From: Coleofasciculus sp. S288
GTDB lineage: Bacteria; Cyanobacteriota; Cyanobacteriia; Cyanobacteriales; Coleofasciculaceae
Direction: 5' to 3'
Assembly (NCBI GenBank): GCA_020216575.1
Contig: JAIUYC010000213.1
Coordinates: 1-6,749 of the forward strand
Length of the DNA stretch: 6,749 nt
Shown piece by piece: positions 1 through 6,571 of the stretch. The notes beneath the pieces were generated by a model. That model searched no databases and was not told the DNA's origin. It saw only the letters and a program-made list of their open reading frames with translations. Made by a program: the position numbers and the translations under genes. How positions within the stretch are numbered: the stretch's first letter is position 1; each line of letters opens with the position of its first letter.

Positions 1-3000
1 AATTGGCAACGATTGCTGCTAACTCTTCTGGATTCACTGGCTTAGGAACGTGTCGCTGAAATCCTGCTGTCAGTGCGAGCATCCGCTCCTCGGCTCTGGC
101 ATATGCCGTCAGCGCCACGGCTGGAATCTGTCCACCTTGCTCGGCATCAAGAGTTCTCACGTTACGAATCAGAGCGTAGCCATCTTCTCCTGGCATGCCG
201 ATATCGCTGACTAAGACGTTCGGCTTGAACTGTTGCAGTGTCTCCAGTGCCTCACCTGCGGACGCCACTGCCGTTACCTCGGCGCCGTACTCTCCAAGGA
301 TGGCAGCAATCAACTCACGGGCATCGGCTTCATCATCAACAACTAGCACTCGCAAACCCGTGAGAGAGTGTGGGAGAGAAGGGGTAAGGGGGGGGTGGAA
401 TGAATGCTCCGGCTCTCCGGCTTTCCCGCTTTCCCGCTCTCTCGTTCTCCTGCTCCCTTCTAGAAGTGGCAACTGTACTGAAAACGTTGCACCTAATCCT
501 TCACCCGGACTATCCGCACGAACGATTCCTCCGTGCAGTTCTACCAAATGGCGCACGATCGCTAATCCCAATCCCAGTCCACCGTAGGCTCTTGTCGTAG
601 AGCTATTCTCTTGCCGAAAGCGCTCGAACACATAGGGCAGAAACTCAGGGGCAATGCCCTTCCCTGTATCGCTCACCTGAATTTGCGCATAATTAGGAAC
701 TGGTGAGTGGCACGATTGCCCAGTCCTCAATCCCCAGTCCTCAGTCCCCTTAATCTGCGAGAGTCGAACCTCAACCCGCCCTCCCCTGGGTGTAAACTTG
801 ACGGCGTTAGAGAGTAGATTCCAAACAACCTGCTGTAAGCGGTTGGCATCACCTAAGATGAAACCTAGTGAGGGGTCTAAGATAGACTTGATCTGAATAT
901 CTTTCGCCTGAGCTGCCGGACGTACTGTATCGATCGCTGCCTCGATTGCGGGGACAAGGTTTATCGGCGCAACATTTAGATGCAGCTTGCCCCTGATAAT
1001 GCGCGAAACATCTAGAACATCCTCTATTAGAGCTGCCAGCGACTTAGTATTGCGATCAATCGTCTCCAGCGCACGAGCGGTGGTGACTTCATCCATCTTC
1101 CGAGTGCAAAGCAGCCGAGTCCAGCCTAGCATAGCGTTAAGGGGCGTGCGAAGCTCGTGGGAGAGGGTGGCGAGAAACTCGTCCTTCATGCGGTTTGCCG
1201 CCTCAGCCGTAGTGCGTGCCGCTTGCTCGCGTGCCAGCAACTGTTCGCGTTCTTGCTCCGCTTGCTTGCGATCGGTAATGTTAATCATAAATCCACGGAG
1301 TACGGACGGCTTCCCCTCACTACGAACAACATTGACAATGTCGTACAGCCATACAATTCGTCCATCCGCTGTCACCATTCTGTATTCAAATTCATAGTTG
1401 TCATCGACAACCGCACGTTCTAAGCAATACTTAGTTGCCCACTCTCGATCATCTGGATGGATGTGTTCAGTCCAAAACTGGTCGGTATACCAGTCAGACG
1501 ACGGATAACCCAGAATCTCTTGGGCTTGGGGACCAACATAGGTAAATAGCCCTGTGGCGGCGTCAGCCTCCCAAGGGATGACGCAAACCTTTTCCGCCAG
1601 TTTCCGAAACCGTTCCTCACTCTCTTTGAGCGCCGCTTCGGTGCGCTTGCGATCGCTAATATCTGCCACGATGGACATGCAGTTAATCTGGCCAAGAGCG
1701 TCCTGTACCGGGCAAGCCCAGACGCTGATATCAATGGGTGAACCGTCCTTCTTCTGGCGGCGTGTCTCTACACCTGTTAGCGTATTGCCCTGCCGTACTC
1801 TTTTCAGGTTCGCCAGAAACTCATCTCGTTTGTCTTCAGGGATAGAAGGCAGAAAACGTCCCAGTGTCTCTTGTTCATTCCAGCCGAAAATCTTTTCAGC
1901 CGCTGGATTCCACAGCTTTACCTGCCCAGTATCAAGACTGAAGAGTGTAATCGCCAAGGGACAGGCTTGAATAATTGCTTGCAGCGTCTGATTGGTTTCT
2001 TGAAGTGCCTCTTGGATGCGCTTGCGATCGCTTAGACTTAAACAGAAGACAATCATCTCCTGTTGGCGATCGTAAGGTTCTTGCAGCAACGCTTCGCCCA
2101 TCAACACTGGAACCCGCTTGCCATCTTTGCGAATCAATTCTTTTTCAAAGGGAGTACACACGCCTTGCCTTGTGAGTTCTTCGGCGGCTTGCACATCCAA
2201 CTGTATAAAGTCCGGCGGAGTTATCTGAGTCCAGCGCATTTGACCCGCAAGCATTTCCTCGCGAGTATATCCTACCAGGTTCAGCAGATAGTCGTTAGCG
2301 TAGTGGATGCTGCCGTTGAAGTTGCTGAAGCCAACACCAAAAATATTTGACTCAACCAGTCGCCGGAATCGCTTCTCGCTGTGTTGCAATGCTTTCTGTG
2401 CGCGTTTGCGGTGGGTGTCGAGCTGATCAAGAGTTTGGGCATTCTGCCAAATCCAAACGGCGAAAACAATACTATTGGCCATCACCAGTAGCGACATCCC
2501 AAACGGGGCATCGTAAAGTCCTGCGCGATACCCTTGGAGGATCAAGTAGCCCAAAACTGAGGGGATAGCAATCGCTGCCAGCAAGAGACGACGTGCGATA
2601 AAGCCTCCAGCACTACTGCTCGTGACACTCCTCATCAGCCCCCAGTGCGGACGCGAAAACAAAATACCAACACACAGTACGATGAATGTCAGTGTGGTGT
2701 GTAGCGCCATTTGGGTATAGGAGGTGATGCCGTAGAGAGATTCGACTCCATAGACATATCCCAGCAGGGGTTGTAAAGAAACCAAAGCTGCCACGAGGGT
2801 GAGGAACTGAGCTAGCCAATGGTAGCGGCGGACTCTCGGACTCAGAAGCAGCAAGGCGAAACCGAGCAGGAGAAAATTTAATGCGGTATTGGGAGCCATC
2901 CGCCCCAGATGAGAGGTTCCCACCGCTCCCGGCATCTCGCGGACTACTAATTGATCAATGCCGAGATTCCAGCCAAATAGATATTGGCTGAGCGTGAGCA

Positions 3001-3289
3001 AGCCAATCAGTGCTATGGTGAAGCTGCATAATTGCGCGATCCGACGCTTGAGCTTAGCTGCCTTTTGCTCGTGCATCAGCCATAGCGATACGCCCGATAG
3101 CAAGAAGCCTATGGCTGTGTTGGCTTTCATGGTCACTAAGCTGGGGAGGACGCTCTTGAAGGGAGGAAGATCGAGCATCCAGCCAAAGAGTACCAAACAG
3201 CCGACAAGGATAGCGATCGCACTTGTAGCTTTTGGAATGACTCTGAGCAACGGTATCAGGCGAGATTTGGGCAGCTGGAAGCTATTCAC
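1..3289 (-). CDS. Hybrid sensor histidine kinase, multi-pass membrane sensor, three PAS domains, HisKA-HATPase and C-terminal receiver (3' end cut by window)
   Basis: An inner-membrane kinase that should autophosphorylate on histidine and pass the phosphate to its own receiver domain; the signal is unknown. The frame is open from GTG 3289 to the window edge (1096 codons). An in-frame TAG lies upstream and there is no ATG before residue 38, so GTG is the likely start, although its ribosome site is weak. In order: about eight hydrophobic segments (residues 22-281); a signalling helix; PAS1 (304-424), PAS2 (433-549) and PAS3 (557-676, PAS_3-like, with the HPDDRE motif), each ending in DRK; a coiled helix; HisKA with LSHELRTPLN, phosphoacceptor His711; HATPase with N-box Asn824/Asn828, G1 DTGKGI at 874 and G2 GGLGLGL at 903; and a receiver with Asp985/Asp986, phosphoacceptor Asp1029, Thr1061 and Lys1083. 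Only a few C-terminal residues should be missing after KPVNPEELAAIVAN. No partner regulator is visible. Tandem repeats enter the frame at 715-749 and 409-456. Domain calls are from motifs read by eye. Confidence 0.96.
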   Translation of the reverse strand, partial: MNSFQLPKSRLIPLLRVIPKATSAIAILVGCLVLFGWMLDLPPFKSVLPSLVTMKANTAIGFLLSGVSLWLMHEQKAAKLKRRIAQLCSFTIALIGLLTLSQYLFGWNLGIDQLVVREMPGAVGTSHLGRMAPNTALNFLLLGFALLLLSPRVRRYHWLAQFLTLVAALVSLQPLLGYVYGVESLYGITSYTQMALHTTLTFIVLCVGILFSRPHWGLMRSVTSSSAGGFIARRLLLAAIAIPSVLGYLILQGYRAGLYDAPFGMSLLVMANSIVFAVWIWQNAQTLDQLDTHRKRAQKALQHSEKRFRRLVESNIFGVGFSNFNGSIHYANDYLLNLVGYTREEMLAGQMRWTQITPPDFIQLDVQAAEELTRQGVCTPFEKELIRKDGKRVPVLMGEALLQEPYDRQQEMIVFCLSLSDRKRIQEALQETNQTLQAIIQACPLAITLFSLDTGQVKLWNPAAEKIFGWNEQETLGRFLPSIPEDKRDEFLANLKRVRQGNTLTGVETRRQKKDGSPIDISVWACPVQDALGQINCMSIVADISDRKRTEAALKESEERFRKLAEKVCVIPWEADAATGLFTYVGPQAQEILGYPSSDWYTDQFWTEHIHPDDREWATKYCLERAVVDDNYEFEYRMVTADGRIVWLYDIVNVVRSEGKPSVLRGFMINITDRKQAEQEREQLLAREQAARTTAEAANRMKDEFLATLSHELRTPLNAMLGWTRLLCTRKMDEVTTARALETIDRNTKSLAALIEDVLDVSRIIRGKLHLNVAPINLVPAIEAAIDTVRPAAQAKDIQIKSILDPSLGFILGDANRLQQVVWNLLSNAVKFTPRGGRVEVRLSQIKGTEDWGLRTGQSCHSPVPNYAQIQVSDTGKGIAPEFLPYVFERFRQENSSTTRAYGGLGLGLAIVRHLVELHGGIVRADSPGEGLGATFSVQLPLLEGSRRTRERESGKAGEPEHSFHPPLTPSLPHSLTGLRVLVVDDEADARELIAAILGEYGAEVTAVASAGEALETLQQFKPNVLVSDIGMPGEDGYALIRNVRTLDAEQGGQIPAVALTAYARAEERMLALTAGFQRHVPKPVNPEELAAIVAN
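409..456. repeat. Octamer tandem repeat inside the kinase gene (HATPase-receiver linker)
   Basis: Six consecutive 8-base units read CCGGCTCT, CCGGCTTT, CCCGCTTT, CCCGCTCT, CTCGTTCT and CCTGCTCC on the plus strand. They encode a charged stretch (about residues 945-961, rich in Arg, Glu, Gly and Lys) in the linker between the ATPase and receiver domains. Immediately downstream in the gene is a Pro/Ser/His-rich low-complexity stretch (378-408) that includes a run of eight G on the plus strand. The reading frame is kept throughout. Confidence 0.85.
715..749. repeat. Heptamer tandem repeat (STRR-like) inside the kinase ATPase domain
   Basis: On the plus strand the units are ATTGCCC (degenerate), AGTCCTC, AATCCCC, AGTCCTC and AGTCCCC; on the coding strand they read as GGGGACT/GGGGATT variants. 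Such heptanucleotide arrays are known from cyanobacterial intergenic DNA. Here the array encodes about residues 847-859 (GTEDWGLRTGQ region), between the N-box and G1 box of the HATPase domain. That spacing is 46 residues from Asn828 to Asp874, against about 28 in typical relatives as I recall them, so the array and its flanks look like an in-frame insertion in a surface loop. Confidence 0.8.
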
Positions 3290-3462
3290 TCTTAGAATTA
3301 GGGGAAAGTAAGAATTTAACGATTGCTCGTATCCCTACATTATCTTTATTCACTGACTTGAAAATAGACGCTCCAGACGCGGGGACAAGGGGACACTCCA
3401 GACAGAGAGATTTTCATCCTTCGTTGTGAATGCAAATCATGGATGCCTAACTAAGAAATCGA
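3290..3462. other. Intergenic region upstream of the kinase
   Basis: This should hold the kinase promoter, since the gene reads away from here on the minus strand. A GATAAT sequence on the minus strand near 3340 resembles a -10 box, but no convincing -35 pairs with it. CTCCAGAC occurs twice, at 3371-3378 and 3396-3403, on either side of two GGGGAC units (3381 and 3389), which is a small low-complexity repeat. No gene is seen. Confidence 0.4.
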
Positions 3463-3597
3463 TTCGGCTAACGCCGATAGCTGACGCTCGTTCCGGCGCT
3501 CCTAGCCTGCGGCTCGCTTGCTCGCTACGCTGTGCCTGCCTACGGCTAACGCTAACGTCGCTATGGCTTCGCCTCACGCTAACGCTTCACGCGCCCC
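3463..3597. repeat. CTAACGC-rich cyanobacterial repeat element overlapping the acetyltransferase 3' end
   Basis: A GC-rich patch in otherwise AT-richer DNA. CTAACGC or its close form occurs at about 3468, 3547 and 3579, mixed with GCTCGCTTGCTCGCTACGC, GGCTTCGCC and CGCTTCACGCG. Short self-complementary pieces such as GGCGAAGCC suggest it can fold. Similar GCGTTAGCG-type dispersed repeats are common in cyanobacterial intergenic DNA. It runs into the acetyltransferase gene and supplies its last codons and stop. The open frame across it on the plus strand (from 3426) is only repeat sequence. Confidence 0.7.
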
Positions 3598-4155
3598 AAC
3601 AAGTGTGCCATTGTTTGTTGTGTGCTTAAACCCTCGATTGCGATACCGATAAGCATCTCGCGAGATGGAGTAGTACACTACATGATTGTCATAGTAGTAG
3701 GCGTCTTCCTGATATTTCATCCCTACTTTTTCCATCACACGGCGGGACGCCATGTTTTCTGGTTTAGCGATCGCCACAATTCTATCAAGACACACCACCT
3801 CAAACGCATACGAAAGTACTGATGAGGCCGCTTCAGTCCCTAAACCCTTACCCCAGTACGACGGAAGCAGCAAGTAACTGAGTTGAATTTCTCGTGTGTT
3901 TTCCAGAAATCTCAGTCCACAATGACCAATGAGTTTTTCATGTTTTTTATAAACTACTGCCCATATTCCAAACCGATACTGTTGCCAGTTTTTGACTAGG
4001 GAATTAATGGCAGCTCTAGTGTGTTCTTTTTGGAACGGTTTGTCGTTCGATAAATATTTAATTAGGTCTGGATGACTATAGATGCAATATAGGTCATCCA
4101 CATCATCAAACGTAAACTGCCTTAGTTGTAGGCGGGGTGTCTCTATCTCACACAT
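3574..4155 (-). CDS. GNAT-family N-acetyltransferase, RimJ/RimL-like
   Basis: A cytosolic enzyme expected to transfer an acetyl group from acetyl-CoA to an amine; the acceptor (protein N-terminus, amino acid or small molecule) cannot be told. The 193-residue product begins MCEIETPRLQLRQFTFDD, the usual opening of the RimJ/RimL branch (Acetyltransf_3). It has the IGHCGLRFL strand, then motif A with YWGKGLGTEA at 100-109, the acetyl-CoA pyrophosphate loop, and KPENMASRRVMEKVGM at 131-146, the typical Asn-x-x-Ser helix and closing strand. ATG 4155 is chosen because the family sequence starts there; an in-frame GTG at 4221 would add 22 residues unlike the family. No strong ribosome site precedes the ATG. 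The last residues (about 188-193, AREALA) and the stop lie in repeat DNA, so the native C-terminus was probably different. It is an isolated gene, more AT-rich than the kinase. Confidence 0.9.
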   Translation of the reverse strand: MCEIETPRLQLRQFTFDDVDDLYCIYSHPDLIKYLSNDKPFQKEHTRAAINSLVKNWQQYRFGIWAVVYKKHEKLIGHCGLRFLENTREIQLSYLLLPSYWGKGLGTEAASSVLSYAFEVVCLDRIVAIAKPENMASRRVMEKVGMKYQEDAYYYDNHVVYYSISRDAYRYRNRGFKHTTNNGTLVGAREALA

Positions 4156-4276
4156 AATCGCTACCGATATTGGTATAAAGAAGCAGCAGAAAGGGACAAG
4201 CAGGCTATCTTGATATCGCACGCGATCGCTACCGATGTTGGTATGGAGAAGCTATCACAGAAAGAAAAAAGCGTGC
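4141..4276. repeat. Imperfect tandem duplication (about 68 bp unit) spanning the acetyltransferase start
   Basis: Bases 4141-4184 match 4209-4252 at 34 of 44 positions by my count, at an offset of 68. The match continues, after a three-base gap, through CAGAAAG and beyond to about 4276. Both copies share the core ATCGCTACCGAT. The inner copy carries the gene's ATG; the outer copy has GCG at the aligned place and contains a HIP1 site (4222-4229). The duplication sits where the leader and ribosome binding region of the gene would be. Confidence 0.75.
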
Positions 4277-4816
4277 AGCCAAAAAGACTTACCTTACTCT
4301 CAACAGAGAGGTCATAACGGAAAGATTATTGAGTGAGTAAATCTTGCTCAGGTCGAAGAGTAATTGTGGAAAGAAATATTACTATCTAATTACTAATCAT
4401 TACCAGTAGTTTCACGGTTACTTTATTGAAACTATACAAAGTTTATTTATGTAAAAACTTATTGATGTAAATATTTGTTAACTCAACCCTTCATCCAATT
4501 AGCTCTTGGAATCTTGCGGAATAAAGATAAGTGCTAAAGATAGTTAACTTTCTGAGAATTCTTAAAACCCCTTTACCAAATTGACAAACTCATCAAGCTG
4601 AATCATTACCTAAATGCGCTGGACTGATAACTTTAAGTTATAGTATTCGCCCAAGTCAGTCAAGAACTAAAGTTTACAAAAGCTTAATAAACCAATTCTG
4701 TAGTAAGAGAACGAGAATCTTTGCTGGCCTATAGGTGTTAGGTGGTAGAGACAAATACCCAATCTAGGTATGTAAATTTTATCCCATGAAAATAAAATAG
4801 GTGAGGAGACAGGAGT
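4277..4816. other. AT-rich intergenic region, no gene seen
   Basis: About 540 bases of AT-rich sequence with stops in all frames at short intervals. It should include the acetyltransferase promoter near its low-coordinate end. A small hairpin CTCTC-AACA-GAGAG lies near 4297-4310, just inside the preceding duplication edge. A weak AT-only hairpin (ATTTTAT at 4776 and ATAAAAT at 4792) is present. Neither has the form of a clear terminator. I see no RNA gene. Confidence 0.5.
4627..4641. promoter_or_regulatory. Short perfect dyad, operator-like
   Basis: ATAACTT and AAGTTAT face each other around one central T. It is a 15-base dyad of the size used by dimeric repressors, but it lies about 470 bases upstream of the acetyltransferase in AT-rich DNA, where such dyads arise by chance. 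The role is unknown. Confidence 0.2.
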
Positions 4817-4884
4817 TGTAGGAGCGGGTTTCACCGAGATATCTGCTTTCCACGACTCAATCCGATAAACCCGCCCGTACTCCA
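4817..4884. repeat. Small palindromic element, TGTAGGAGCGGG family, copy A
   Basis: The left end TGTAGGAGCGGGTTT (4817-4831) is mirrored by AAACCCGCCCGTACTCC (4867-4883), so the ends can pair over a roughly 35-base interior. The same end sequence recurs at 6502 and, inverted, at 6623-6637. Elements with GTAGGGGCGGGTTT-type ends are widespread in cyanobacterial intergenic DNA. It lies downstream of the PEP-CTERM gene and has no coding capacity, so it is a MITE-like or structural repeat. Confidence 0.7.
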
Positions 4885-4952
4885 ATCATTTGAGAACCGC
4901 CCTAGCTAATAGGGAACTATTTGAATTCTGCGTTGAACCCAAGTTTAGTTCC

Positions 4953-4987
4953 CACTATCCACTACCTACTACCTACTAACTACTAAC
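4953..4987. repeat. Heptamer tandem repeat (STRR-like) abutting the PEP-CTERM stop codon
   Basis: Five 7-base units in a row: CACTATC, CACTACC, TACTACC, TACTAAC, TACTAAC. The array ends one base before the TAA stop of the PEP-CTERM gene and would be transcribed into the start of its 3' untranslated region. No GC-rich terminator hairpin is seen between it and position 4920. Confidence 0.85.
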
Positions 4988-4988
4988 C

Positions 4989-6017
4989 TTACCTCGCCTC
5001 ATTTACTTTTTTCTTCAGGAGTAAACTCAGACCCAAGATACCTAGACTAGCCACAGTTATGCTGGGTTCGGGAACTGAAGCTGATTTCGTGAACCCGCTA
5101 ACGAGAAATACCTTCGCATCGTCAGTTTGAATAGAGAAAAGAAGGTCATTTGTTAGCGGATCGATGGTTGAACCAATCGGTAATGTTATACCTGTTACGA
5201 AATCTTGACGGGTATCCTTGATGGGATCGCCATTATCATCAATTGCATAGGTGGCAATCTTTCCATCATCATATTCCAAGAGCAAAAGACTATCTGTAGA
5301 AAACCCTGGATTTCCAGCTTTGATGTAGTTAAAACTATCAAGCCCACCACTCAGCTTGATGCTTTTAGACGGTGCAGCAATATCATACGTACCAGAGCCA
5401 TCTGGGATGATAGTTGTGTCGTAAAAGATATTCTCTGTGTAAGACGTAATTTTGAGCCGACCAGCCCCAGCAAACCCTTTAGGTACAAAATTTAATGCCC
5501 CCGTGGAAACAGGAATTCCAAGAGTACCCAAATTAATTTGCTTATCAGGCTCACTGCTCCCCAGCTTAATTTGACCGATGCTGTTATCAGGGTAGGAGGT
5601 GTAGAACAATACATCGTTTTGGGGGCTGTAAGCTAAACCCGCATCAACTCCTGCTTGGTCTATTCCAGGAGTTTGTATTCCAGGGGCATTTGCAAACAGG
5701 GATGCGGAACCAAAGCCAGTGATGCGATTGTCAGTACCGCGCATCACATTAACTGCATAAATTCCTGCATCAAAGGTATTTGACAAACCACCAATCAATA
5801 ACGTGTTGGGGTCTCCAGGCTTAAATGTCATTCCAGCATAGGTTGGTGGAAGTTGTGGCACCGACCCTAACTCGGTTACTGAGTAGAAATTAGAGAAAGA
5901 CGATGCCAGTGACGGTTTCAGTGTTGCTGCTTGTGCTTGACAGACTGCGGTTAAGGTAGCGAATACTGCTCCTGTTGCAGCCATCGATAACTTTTTCGGG
6001 ACAGTGAACGAAGTCAT
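4989..6017 (-). CDS. PEP-CTERM sorting-domain exported protein with beta-propeller-like body
   Basis: A 342-residue protein predicted to be exported by Sec and then processed by an exosortase; the biological role is unknown. The signal peptide has basic Lys8/Lys9, a hydrophobic stretch SMAATGAVFATLTAV and a cleavage site after AQA at residue 30. The body (31-313) is rich in Gly, Asp, Ser and Thr and has recurring hydrophobic strands after a Pro or Asp: NTLLIGG, DVLFYTS, DSLLLLEY, NDLLFSI. This pattern suggests propeller blades, with TIDPLTNDLLFS most typical; that is inference. The C-terminus has VPEP (315-318), a short membrane helix (320-334), then KKK and a short tail, the standard tripartite PEP-CTERM signal. 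ATG 6017 follows an AAGGAA site by eight bases. No exosortase or exopolysaccharide gene is in the window. The gene stands alone, flanked by repeats on both sides. Confidence 0.93.
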   Translation of the reverse strand: MTSFTVPKKLSMAATGAVFATLTAVCQAQAATLKPSLASSFSNFYSVTELGSVPQLPPTYAGMTFKPGDPNTLLIGGLSNTFDAGIYAVNVMRGTDNRITGFGSASLFANAPGIQTPGIDQAGVDAGLAYSPQNDVLFYTSYPDNSIGQIKLGSSEPDKQINLGTLGIPVSTGALNFVPKGFAGAGRLKITSYTENIFYDTTIIPDGSGTYDIAAPSKSIKLSGGLDSFNYIKAGNPGFSTDSLLLLEYDDGKIATYAIDDNGDPIKDTRQDFVTGITLPIGSTIDPLTNDLLFSIQTDDAKVFLVSGFTKSASVPEPSITVASLGILGLSLLLKKKVNEAR

Positions 6018-6025
6018 AAAACTAG

Positions 6026-6031
6026 TTCCTT
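6026..6031 (-). promoter_or_regulatory. Ribosome binding site of the PEP-CTERM gene
   Basis: AAGGAA on the minus strand, eight bases before ATG 6017. It fits a Shine-Dalgarno site and decides this start. Confidence 0.75.
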
Positions 6032-6167
6032 GAAAAAATGAACGTTGACGGTAGAGCTATCAGTTATGTGCGGTTGCAAATATCCATGCAATCCGAGATT
6101 CTCTGGTAAACCGTGGCTTGATTCTCTGCTGTCCTACAAAAATTGCTTTACTCATGCTTTGAAATGA

Positions 6168-6255
6168 TACCAGTTTTCCTGGACAACGCTACATCTCCAA
6201 TTTCCAATCAGGAGTATTTAAAAATACGCTGTATCAACTTCCAGGAAAAATGGTA
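6168..6255. repeat. 88-base element with 16-base imperfect terminal inverted repeats upstream of the PEP-CTERM gene
   Basis: The left end TACCAGTTTTCCTGGA (6168-6183) is the reverse complement of the right end TCCAGGAAAAATGGTA (6240-6255) except for one base. Inside lies a second hairpin, GTATTT-AA-AAATAC (about 6214-6227). The element sits about 150-240 bases upstream of ATG 6017. It could be a MITE-like insertion, or a fold or regulatory region in or near the promoter. It carries no open frame of note. Confidence 0.7.
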
Positions 6256-6501
6256 AGGTCAATTTGTGCTGATTGAAAAAAGGGGATTTAGATGCTGTAG
6301 TGATTCGTGGCGATGCAAGGTTTAACCCCTTAGTAAAATGCTGGATATAGCCTTTTATAGCTTAACTTAAATGTCTGAATGTTGCTGTTATAAAAAGAGT
6401 TGTTTACTGAAGTTTTATTTATGCTTAAAGCAATAAAGATAAATGAACTTATCAAAAAAATACCTTTTAATTCATGGAATAGTTAATTTATTGGTGTTGG
6501 A
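6256..6501. other. AT-rich intergenic region, no gene seen
   Basis: Low-GC sequence with frequent stops on both strands. A small dyad TGCTT-A-AAGCA lies at about 6422-6432. I found no coding region, RNA gene or terminator. Confidence 0.45.
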
Positions 6502-6571
6502 TGTAGGAGCGGGCTGGGGAGGGGTTTTTCGTATTCATGCAAGAGGTCTAATGGACTAAATCCGCCTCTAC
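6502..6571. repeat. Small palindromic element, TGTAGGAGCGGG family, copy B1
   Basis: It begins TGTAGGAGCGGG (6502-6513) and ends TAAATCCGCCTCTAC (6557-6571), whose complement GTAGAGGCGGATTTA mirrors the start with a few changes. It is directly followed by copy B2. Its interior differs from copy A, so only the ends are shared. Confidence 0.6.

Noticed and set aside
195..2568. Open frames on the plus strand (for example 195-587, 987-1397, 1554-1970) and on the minus strand (1420-1734, 2281-2469) across the kinase gene
   Set aside because: They overlap the long continuous minus-strand kinase frame with clear domain motifs, and their own products have no recognisable sequence.
2613..3311. Short open frames at 2613-2819 (minus) and 2958-3311 (plus)
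   Set aside because: They are shadows of the kinase membrane domain, whose own frame gives coherent hydrophobic helices.
3426..3629. Plus-strand open frame of 67 residues
   Set aside because: It is built almost wholly from the CTAACGC-rich repeat, giving a Leu/Arg/Thr-rich low-complexity product.
4156..4221. Upstream GTG start for the acetyltransferase adding 22 residues
   Set aside because: The family sequence begins at the internal ATG 4155, and the added segment comes from the tandem duplication.
4776..4798. AT hairpin as a terminator
   Set aside because: The stem is only seven A/T pairs with a nine-base loop, too weak to call.
4667..4885. Minus-strand open frame of 72 residues
   Set aside because: It starts inside palindromic copy A, has no ribosome site that I can see, and has no recognisable features.
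5205..5495. Plus-strand open frame of 96 residues
   Set aside because: It is antisense to the PEP-CTERM gene, whose signal peptide, sorting signal and ribosome site are clear.
6060..6090. Possible -35/-10 pair for the PEP-CTERM gene (TTGCAT, 17 bases, CATAAC on the minus strand)
   Set aside because: It matches consensus at only about half the positions, so it is not separable from chance.
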